Source of the DNA: Sphingomonas sp.
Lineage (GTDB): Bacteria > Pseudomonadota > Alphaproteobacteria > Sphingomonadales > Sphingomonadaceae
Direction: 5' to 3'
Assembly: GCA_019747165.1 (NCBI GenBank)
Contig: JAIERC010000241.1
Span: 1-5,616, forward strand
Length of the DNA stretch: 5,616 nucleotides
The notes beneath the pieces are model-generated. The model was not told the origin of the DNA. It ran no database searches and was given only the letters and a program-made list of their open reading frames with translations. Below, piece after piece: positions 1-4,951 of the stretch (positions are counted from its first letter, which is position 1; each line of letters begins with the position of its first letter). The position numbers and the translations under genes were made by a program.

Positions 1-463
1 TCGCGCGCACCAGCAACACTAATACACCTATCGTAATCGCCGAATCCGCCAGATTGAAGACCAAAAAAGGGCTCCAATCGCCAAAGTGCAGATCGGCATA
101 ATCGACCACATAGCCCAGGCGGATGCGATCGAGAATATTGCCAATCGCACCGCCGAGCACCAGCCCCAGCGCAAGCTGGTCCTGCCGGTTCCGCTCACGC
201 CACATCCAGACCAAGACGCCTGCAGCAATAACCCCGGTCAGCGCCACCAGCCCCCAGCGCCCGGCATCGCTTGACGCATTGAGCAGCCCCAGCGACACGC
301 CGATATTGGCGACAAAGCGCAACCGAAAAACCGGCAACACCTCAATTGTTGGTCCGGCGAGCGATGAGAGCCCCAATGGCCCGGTGACAACAAATTTGAT
401 CAGCTGATCAATTGCGAACACGACCACCGCCGCCATCAACCCAATAATCGGCAACCGCTTCAT
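1..463 (-). CDS. lspA: Lipoprotein signal peptidase (signal peptidase II), 3' end cut off by the window edge
   Basis: LspA is an inner-membrane aspartyl protease that removes the signal peptide of prolipoproteins after Lgt has lipidated them. The visible 154 codons (463 down to 2) stay open to the edge and cover nearly the whole family length of about 160-175 residues. The protein starts MKRLPIIGLM and has hydrophobic segments near residues 5-18, 70-88, 95-110 and 136-152. Family motifs are present in order: an NxGVSLG segment near 53-59, GNILDR at 108-113, VVDY with Asp121, and FNLAD with Asp140. By family knowledge the last two Asp residues are the catalytic pair, and their spacing of 19 residues matches characterised LspA. 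The start ATG (463-461) overlaps the ileS stop as ATGA. A GAGG (474-471) inside the ileS coding end lies 7 nt upstream, so translational coupling to ileS is likely. Only the last residues and the stop are missing. Confidence 0.96.
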   Translation of the reverse strand, partial: MKRLPIIGLMAAVVVFAIDQLIKFVVTGPLGLSSLAGPTIEVLPVFRLRFVANIGVSLGLLNASSDAGRWGLVALTGVIAAGVLVWMWRERNRQDQLALGLVLGGAIGNILDRIRLGYVVDYADLHFGDWSPFLVFNLADSAITIGVLVLLVRA

Positions 464-3400
464 GCCACCACCTCGCTGCACCGATCACACAGCGCACCGT
501 CTTCTACCACATCGGGCAACAGCCGCCAGCAGCGACCACATTTGGCGTAATCGGTGCGCGTCACCGCCACGTTATCGCCCTTGGTCACTTTCGCCACGAT
601 GAATATCTCCGCCAGCGCCGCTGCTGACAGCGGCAGTGCCGGCACCGTCACCTCAGCCTCAAGGCTGGAGCGGACGATCTTGTCGCGGCGCAGCGGCTCG
701 ATCGCCTCGGTTACCTGCACCCGAAGCGCACGGACATCAGCCCAGTTGGTGCCGATCGGTCGGTCGCCCGGCATCCTTGGCAGCGTCGGCCATTCAAGCA
801 AGTGGACTGATCCATCCTGGCTCGGGAAGCGGTTCTGCCAGACTTCCTCGGCGGTGAAGACGAGCACCGGGGCCAGATAGCGCACCAGCGCGTGGAACAA
901 GATGTCCATCACCGTCCGGCACGACCGCCGCTTGATGCTGTCGGGCGCATCGCAATAAAGGCAATCCTTGCGGATATCGAAATAGAATGCCGACAGATCG
1001 TCGTTCGCGAAATTGGTCAGCAAGCGGACATAGCTGTTGAAATCGAAATCATCGATCGCGGCCTTTAGCTGGACGTCCATCATACCGAGCAGTTCGAGCA
1101 TGTAGAGCTCAAGCTCGGGCATGTGCTCCACGTCAACGCGTTCCGCCTCATCGAACCCGTCCAGCGCGCCGAGCAGATAGCGGAAGGTGTTGCGCAGCTT
1201 GCGATACTGGTCGGACACCCCGTTCAGGATTTCCTTGCCGATCCGGTGATCCTCAGTGAAATCGACCGTCAGCGCCCAGAGCCGCAGTATGTCCGCGCCC
1301 GATTCCTTCATCAGGTCGAGCGGATTGATCGTGTTGCCGAGGCTCTTGGACATTTTCATGCCCTTGGCATCCATCGTAAAGCCATGGGTGAGCACCGCCT
1401 TGTACGGCGCATGCCCGCGCGTGCCGCAGCTTTCGAGCAATGACGACTGGAACCAGCCGCGATGCTGGTCCGATCCTTCGAGATAGAGATCGGCGGGCGG
1501 CCCTTTATAACCCTCAGGCCGCAGCATATCCGGCCATCGCCCGCTCTCCAGCACAAAGGCGTGGGTGCAGCCGCTGTCGAACCACACATCGAGAATGTCA
1601 GTGACTCGCTCATAATCGGCGACGTTATAGTCCGGCCCAAGCAGATCAGGGGCTGCCTCGTCGGTCCAGGCATCGACGCCCGCTTCGCGCACCGCCGCAA
1701 TGATGCGGGCGTTGACCAACGGATCACAAAGATACTGGCCGGTCTTGCGATCGACGAAGAGCGTGATCGGCACGCCCCAGGCGCGCTGGCGGCTCAGCAC
1801 CCAATCAGGGCGACCCGCGACCATCGCGGTGATGCGGTTCTGGCCCTTGGCAGGCAGCCAGCGCGTGGCCTCGATCGCGGCGAGCGCGCGGTTGCGGAGC
1901 GTGTCGCCGGTGGTCCCGTGCCCTTCGACTTCGCTCAGGGCGAACGGCTGTTGGTATGAATCGTCCTCAGCCCCGTTCGTGCTGAGCGAAGTCGAAGCAC
2001 CCGCACCGCCAAGCACCTTATCCATCGGCACAAACCATTGCGGCGTGCAGCGGAAGATCACCTTGGCCTTGGACCGCCACGAATGCGGATAGCTGTGCTT
2101 GAAGTCATCGCTCGCCGCGAGCAGCCCGCCACTCGCGCGCAAGTCCGAACAGATCGGGCCGTCCGCTGCCACGAACTTCTTGTTGATGACCGAACCCTGC
2201 CCGCCGAGCCAGGCCCAGTCCGCACGGTACATCCCGCTCCCATCCACCGCGAAGACCGGCTCGATGCCATGCGCCTTGCACAGCAGGAAATCATCCTCGC
2301 CGTGATCCGGCGCCATATGGACAAGTCCCGTGCCCGCATCGGTAGTGACGAAATCACCCGGCAGGAACGGGCGGGGCCGCAGGAAGAATTCGGCAAGCGG
2401 GGAATTGGGGTCGATATTCAGCTCCGCCCCTTCCCCACTACCCACGTCACCCCGGGCTTGACCCGGGGTCCCGCTGCCTTCCGCCGACGTCGCCGAGAAG
2501 CGGGACCCCGGCTCAAGGCCGGGGTGACGAAAGAGGTTAGCCATCGGGTGACGGGCGGTGGCTCCTGCTAGTTGCGAGCCTGTTACTCGATCATGCTCGT
2601 GAAGCCCAACCGATGCTTCAAACCCACTCCCTGCTGGCCAATGGCGGGAAGCTGCTTTCGCCAGTCGCTTTGTGAGTGCTTCGATAAGCGGGACTGCGAC
2701 TAAAAACTTCTTACCTTGGAATGGCATCCGAGCCTCGGGGACGCCTTCTCCAACACCGCGAAATCCAACGCTACCCACCGACGCGACCTGCATGAGGGCG
2801 TACTCAATCTCCGGCCCGTAAGCCAAAGCCTGGTTCACCGGGATCGTCCACGGCGTCGTCGTCCAGATCACGGCATAGGCACCGACCAGCTCCGGCGCGT
2901 TCGGTGCCTCCACAATTTCAAACGCCACGTCGATCTGTGTCGAGACGATGTCCTCATACTCAACCTCAGCCTCGGCGAGTGCGGTCTTTTCCACCGGCGA
3001 CCACATCACCGGCTTGGCCCCGCGGTACAGTTGCCCGCTTTCCGCAAACTTCATCAGCTCGGTGACGATCGTCGCCTCGGCCTGGAAGTCCATCGTCAGA
3101 TAGGGGTGGTCCCAATCCGCATTCACCCCCAGCCGCTTCAATTGCTCGCGCTGCGTGTTCACCCAGTGTTGTGCGTACGCCCGGCATTCGGCACGAAACT
3201 CCGCCGCGGGAACCTCATCCTTGTTCAGCTTCTTGGCGCGATATTGCTCCTCGACCTTCCACTCGATCGGCAGGCCGTGGCAGTCCCAGCCGGGCACGTA
3301 AGGCGCATCATTGCCGAGCAGATTCTGCGTGCGGCAGACCATGTCCTTCAGGATATGGTTGAGCGCATGGCCGATATGCATGTCGCCATTGGCGTAGGGC

Positions 3401-3585
3401 GGGCCATCATGGAAGATGAACTTCTCGCGGCCCTTCCTGGCCTCGCGCAGTTTTTCGTACAGGCCAATCGACTGCCAGTGCGCCAGAATGCCCGGTTCCT
3501 TCTGCGGAAGGCCGGCTTTCATGGGGAACTCGGTCTTCGGGAGGAAGACGGTGTCCTTGTAATCGGGTGCGGTGCTGTCGGTCAT
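460..3585 (-). CDS. ileS: Isoleucyl-tRNA synthetase carrying in-frame palindromic-repeat insertions
   Basis: This class I aminoacyl-tRNA synthetase attaches isoleucine to tRNA-Ile in the cytosol and hydrolyses mischarged Val-tRNA-Ile. The protein has 1041 residues. Motifs in order: GPPYANG then HIGH (70-73), PGWDCHGLPIE (98-108), the CP1 editing site with WTTTPWT (241-247), GTGLVHMAPDHGEDDF (418-433, with His423 and Asp432 matching E. coli His333 and Asp342), DWVLSRQRAWG (594-604), DVWFDSG (666-672), GSDQHRGWF (704-712), KMSKS (744-748), an alpha-helical anticodon-binding region (about 790-960), and a C-terminal zinc knuckle (Cys1016, 1019, 1033, 1036). The start at 3585 was chosen because MTDSTAPDYKDTVFLPKTEF aligns with the family N-terminus. 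An in-frame ATG at 3684 would add residues translated from an upstream repeat. No Shine-Dalgarno is visible. E. coli IleS has 938 residues. The excess lies mainly at residues 268-289, 310-324, 353-381 and 529-556, and the last two stretches are palindromic repeats. No frameshift or stop is present and all catalytic motifs are intact, so the gene is probably functional. It heads a pair with lspA. Confidence 0.97.
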   Translation of the reverse strand: MTDSTAPDYKDTVFLPKTEFPMKAGLPQKEPGILAHWQSIGLYEKLREARKGREKFIFHDGPPYANGDMHIGHALNHILKDMVCRTQNLLGNDAPYVPGWDCHGLPIEWKVEEQYRAKKLNKDEVPAAEFRAECRAYAQHWVNTQREQLKRLGVNADWDHPYLTMDFQAEATIVTELMKFAESGQLYRGAKPVMWSPVEKTALAEAEVEYEDIVSTQIDVAFEIVEAPNAPELVGAYAVIWTTTPWTIPVNQALAYGPEIEYALMQVASVGSVGFRGVGEGVPEARMPFQGKKFLVAVPLIEALTKRLAKAASRHWPAGSGFEASVGLHEHDRVTGSQLAGATARHPMANLFRHPGLEPGSRFSATSAEGSGTPGQARGDVGSGEGAELNIDPNSPLAEFFLRPRPFLPGDFVTTDAGTGLVHMAPDHGEDDFLLCKAHGIEPVFAVDGSGMYRADWAWLGGQGSVINKKFVAADGPICSDLRASGGLLAASDDFKHSYPHSWRSKAKVIFRCTPQWFVPMDKVLGGAGASTSLSTNGAEDDSYQQPFALSEVEGHGTTGDTLRNRALAAIEATRWLPAKGQNRITAMVAGRPDWVLSRQRAWGVPITLFVDRKTGQYLCDPLVNARIIAAVREAGVDAWTDEAAPDLLGPDYNVADYERVTDILDVWFDSGCTHAFVLESGRWPDMLRPEGYKGPPADLYLEGSDQHRGWFQSSLLESCGTRGHAPYKAVLTHGFTMDAKGMKMSKSLGNTINPLDLMKESGADILRLWALTVDFTEDHRIGKEILNGVSDQYRKLRNTFRYLLGALDGFDEAERVDVEHMPELELYMLELLGMMDVQLKAAIDDFDFNSYVRLLTNFANDDLSAFYFDIRKDCLYCDAPDSIKRRSCRTVMDILFHALVRYLAPVLVFTAEEVWQNRFPSQDGSVHLLEWPTLPRMPGDRPIGTNWADVRALRVQVTEAIEPLRRDKIVRSSLEAEVTVPALPLSAAALAEIFIVAKVTKGDNVAVTRTDYAKCGRCWRLLPDVVEDGALCDRCSEVVA
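468..474 (-). promoter_or_regulatory. Ribosome binding site of lspA within the ileS 3' end
   Basis: The minus strand reads GAGGTGG here. The GAGG core (474-471) lies 7 nt before the lspA ATG at 463. It sits inside the last codons of ileS, and the start overlaps the ileS TGA, which fits reinitiation or coupled translation. It supports the chosen lspA start. Confidence 0.6.
1920..2000. repeat. 81-bp palindromic element inserted in frame in ileS (two inverted hairpin arms)
   Basis: Two 28-nt arms, 1920-1947 and 1973-2000 (the second inverted), match at 24 of 28 positions and are separated by 25 nt. The common core is CTTCGACTTCGCTCAG, followed by GAACGG. Each arm also folds alone into a 5-bp stem with a 12-nt loop. 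The left stem is GCCCT/AGGGC (1920-1924 with 1937-1941). The right stem is GTGCT/AGCAC (1979-1983 with 1996-2000). The differences between arms fall on two stem pairs and both sides change together, so each stem stays perfectly paired. The element is 27 codons long and is read in ileS as about residues 529-555, including LSEVEG and STSLSTNG. It lies in the loop between QWFVPMDK and GDTLRNRAL, where E. coli IleS goes almost directly from one block to the next. From memory, this core is a dispersed repeat in sphingomonads. Confidence 0.85.
2445..2529. repeat. 85-bp palindromic element inserted in frame in the ileS CP1 editing domain
   Basis: Two 31-nt arms, 2445-2475 and 2499-2529 (the second inverted), match at 29 of 31 positions around a 23-nt centre that holds the palindrome CGACGTCG (2485-2492). 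Each arm is itself a perfect 8-bp hairpin with a 5-nt loop: ACCCCGGG/CCCGGGGT (2449-2456 with 2462-2469) and ACCCCGGC/GCCGGGGT (2505-2512 with 2518-2525). The only two inter-arm differences are the two sides of the loop-closing pair, G-C in one arm and C-G in the other. In ileS it is translated as residues 353-381, starting RHPGLEPGSRF and continuing TPGQARGD. These have no counterpart between the HPM block and the GDFVTTDAGTG block of the family. CACCCCGG-type palindromes of this kind are, from memory, dispersed in alphaproteobacterial genomes, usually between genes. Confidence 0.88.
2530..2790 (-). other. Segment of ileS with atypical codon use and small expansions
   Basis: In the ileS frame this stretch (about residues 266-352) uses codons that are scarce in the rest of the gene: TTT, TTA, GTA, CTA, GCA, GGA, ACA, CGA, GGG and CTT. 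Three full lines counted here (2581-2760) give 56% GC (101 of 180), while sampled flanking lines are 62-78%. Against E. coli IleS, the blocks GKKFLVAVPLIEALTKRL and LAGATARHPM are alignable. About 22 residues (268-289, Gly/Val-rich) and about 15 residues (310-324) are extra. It could be a diverged CP1 loop, a recombined segment, or decayed older repeat insertions. The reading frame stays open. Confidence 0.5.
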
Positions 3586-3637
3586 AAGTCGGCGGGCAAT
3601 AGCGTAGCGGGCGGCGCGATACAAAGCAGAAGATTTT

Positions 3638-3800
3638 GGTTCGCGCAGAGGCGCCGAGACGCGGAGGTGTTTCGTCCGTGGCACCGTCTCGCATCAGCGA
3701 GACCCTCACCCCGCTTTGCCAGCAAGAGATCGGTTCGGCTTCGCCGAGCGACCGGACCGCAAGCGCACCCCCTCCGCGCCTCTGCGTCTCCGCGCGAACC
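3638..3800. repeat. 163-bp inverted-repeat element with arms of three tandem 8-mers, upstream of ileS
   Basis: The outer arms, 3638-3667 and 3771-3800 (inverted), match at 26 of 30 positions. Each begins GGTTC and then carries three head-to-tail copies of an 8-mer of the form RCGCNGAG: GCGCAGAG, GCGCCGAG, ACGCGGAG in the left arm, and GCGCGGAG, ACGCAGAG, GCGCGGAG in the right arm read inverted. The centre contains a perfect 7-bp hairpin GTCTCGC-ATCA-GCGAGAC (3686-3703) and a bulged hairpin at 3731-3754 (CGGT-TCGGC-TTC-GCCGA-GCG-ACCG). There is no transposase gene and no clear target-site duplication. It looks like a non-autonomous MITE-like or intergenic repeat. From memory, repeats made of such GCGnAGAG units recur between genes in sphingomonads. 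Translation through it gives the meaningless upstream extension of ileS. Confidence 0.8.
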
Positions 3801-4012
3801 ACCCTTCTTCTTCGCTTGAGCAACGCGCTAAAAAATATGGTCCGCTTGTCCTGATTAGCCGCCTCGACTGCCCAGCGGAATAGCCACTGCGGCCAGGCAT
3901 AAAGCTAATCATTGGATCAAAGGACGGCCTGTCGCGCGGCGCATTCGCCATTCATCACGAAACGCAGCAACATTTGGCAATTTGACTTTATCGCCATCTG
4001 GGCTAACCGCCG

Positions 4013-4026
4013 CGCGAATTTTCGCG
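4013..4026. repeat. Short inverted repeat CGCGAA-TT-TTCGCG in the mipA-like leader
   Basis: Six-base arms are perfectly complementary around a 2-nt centre, ending 2 nt before the Shine-Dalgarno of the mipA-like gene. As RNA, a 2-nt loop is tight, so one or two inner pairs would open. As DNA it could be an operator half-site pair. Either role is inference. Confidence 0.4.
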
Positions 4027-4028
4027 AT

Positions 4029-4034
4029 AGGGGA
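4029..4034 (+). promoter_or_regulatory. Ribosome binding site supporting the GTG start of the mipA-like gene
   Basis: AGGGGA lies 8 nt upstream of the GTG at 4043, normal spacing for a Shine-Dalgarno. The in-frame stop TAG at 4028-4030 overlaps it, so the start must lie downstream. It favours GTG 4043 over the internal ATG at 4070. Confidence 0.55.
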
Positions 4035-4042
4035 TTAAGAAG

Positions 4043-4951
4043 GTGTCGACCTTGATTGCAGCGCTGCATATGGCCACCGCCGCCATAGCCGCACCGTCCG
4101 ACACGGCCATTGCCAGCGATGTGGCGATCATCACCGCCCAACCTGCCGCTGATCCTGCCGCTGCAGGCGAAGGCGACCAAGCCGCCGCGCCCGCTGCATC
4201 GGCCCCGCCGCCGCCTATGCGCCCGATCGCTTTCGGGCCTTATCCCGCCGGGTGGCAAATCGATGTGGGTCCGGGCGTGCTCGCCGTACCGCGCTTTCCG
4301 GGCAGCAATGGCCTGCGCATTCTGCCGATCCCGCAGCTCGACATCCGCTACAAGAACCAGTTCTTCGCCTCGGTGCAAAGCGGTATCGGCTATAATCTGT
4401 TGAATACCCGGAAATGGCGTGCCGGGCCGATCCTGCGGCCTGAATTCGGCCGGACGCAACGCGACATTGCCGTTTTTCCGGGGCTTGATCGCATCAACTT
4501 CGCGCCGGAGATCGGCGGTTTCCTTACCTATCAGCCATCGCTCTTCACCTCGGTACAACTGGAGGTTCGCCGGGCTGCGGGCGGCCATAATGGCTTGCTC
4601 GCCGACCTCACCCTGCGGCGCATCAAGCTGATCGGCAAATGGACGCTGGGCTATGGCGGCAGGGTGCGCTTTGCCGATGCCACCTATTTGCGCGCCTATC
4701 ACGGGGTGACGCCTGCCCAATCGGTAACGAGCGGTCTTGCTGTCTATCGGCCCGATGCGAGCATCAACGATGTCGCGCTTTCCGCCTTCGCATCGCGCCG
4801 GATTGGCGGCAACTGGAGCATCAATGCCTTTGGCAGCTATGCACGACTGTTAGGTGACGCCGCCGGGTCGCCCATTTCGCGCAGCCCGTTCGGCAGCCGC
4901 AACCAGATCACGCTCGGCACATCGATCAGCTATCGCTTCAGGTTCAACTAG
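4043..4951 (+). CDS. MipA/OmpV-family outer-membrane beta-barrel protein
   Basis: The 302-residue product matches the MipA/OmpV family of outer-membrane barrels. E. coli MipA is described as a scaffold between the murein hydrolase MltA and PBP1B; the role of this homolog is unknown. Visible parts are a short hydrophobic signal-like N-terminus (about 1-17, possible cleavage near AIA-AP), an Ala/Pro-rich low-complexity linker (about 20-58), and a barrel from about 62 with alternating aromatic strands. Family signatures are PRFPGSNGLRILPIPQ (83-98), LRAYHGVTPAQSVTSGL (216-232), NWSI (257-260) and RLLGDAAGSPI (268-278). The C-terminus ends YRFRFN, one residue past the usual terminal aromatic. GTG 4043 was taken as start from its Shine-Dalgarno, but the signal peptide then lacks its usual positive n-region. 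The gene is divergent from ileS and overlaps the ribF 3' end by 8 bp in opposite orientation, so it is a separate transcription unit. Confidence 0.9.
   Translation: MSTLIAALHMATAAIAAPSDTAIASDVAIITAQPAADPAAAGEGDQAAAPAASAPPPPMRPIAFGPYPAGWQIDVGPGVLAVPRFPGSNGLRILPIPQLDIRYKNQFFASVQSGIGYNLLNTRKWRAGPILRPEFGRTQRDIAVFPGLDRINFAPEIGGFLTYQPSLFTSVQLEVRRAAGGHNGLLADLTLRRIKLIGKWTLGYGGRVRFADATYLRAYHGVTPAQSVTSGLAVYRPDASINDVALSAFASRRIGGNWSINAFGSYARLLGDAAGSPISRSPFGSRNQITLGTSISYRFRFN

Larger units (their letters stand above)
3586..4042. other. Divergent intergenic region between ileS and the mipA-like gene
   Basis: These 457 bp separate the starts of two divergent genes and should contain both promoters. The ileS-proximal part holds the inverted-repeat element at 3638-3800. 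Between that element and ileS there are only about 50 bp. The remaining 240 bp before the mipA-like gene are less GC-rich around 3826-3850 and 3900-3990, as expected of promoter DNA. A TTGACT at 3982-3987 resembles a -35 box, but no convincing -10 follows at 16-18 nt. No tRNA, T-box leader or credible small gene was found. The open frames across the repeat look like shadows of its low-complexity sequence. Confidence 0.6.

Noticed and set aside
1920..2529. CRISPR array
   Set aside because: The repeats are inverted pairs of two unrelated families, not regularly spaced direct repeats with unique spacers.
2445..2529. Rho-independent terminator inside ileS
   Set aside because: Although hairpins are strong and GC-rich, no U-tract follows on either strand, and the gene continues in frame with all downstream catalytic motifs.
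1462..2571. Plus-strand frames of 165 and 177 codons within ileS
   Set aside because: Antisense shadows of ileS. Their apparently distinctive peptides come from the other strand of the palindromic repeats.
3586..3640. T-box or other riboswitch controlling ileS
   Set aside because: T-box leaders need a long structured leader with a conserved T-box sequence and an anticodon-pairing specifier loop. Neither is visible, and this type of control is not expected in alphaproteobacteria.
3586..3684. Upstream extension of ileS from an ATG at 3684
   Set aside because: The added 33 residues are translation of the octamer repeat arm and low-complexity DNA. The family N-terminus begins at the ATG at 3585.
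2716..3819. 367-codon open frame on the plus strand
   Set aside because: It lies antisense to the 5' part of ileS, has no family resemblance, is rich in His/Arg/Leu as expected of a shadow frame in GC-rich DNA, and runs into the inverted-repeat element.
3407..3951. Minus-strand small frames across the intergenic repeat
   Set aside because: They are translations of the octamer repeat arms and their core. Composition is Arg-rich and there is no start context or family match.
3982..4009. Promoter of the mipA-like gene from TTGACT
   Set aside because: The -35-like box is good, but the sequence 16-18 nt downstream matches a -10 at only about two bases, so it was not listed as a feature.
3917..4720. 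267-codon minus-strand frame opposite the mipA-like gene
   Set aside because: No recognisable motifs, antisense to a clear MipA/OmpV protein, and no ribosome binding site that I could see.
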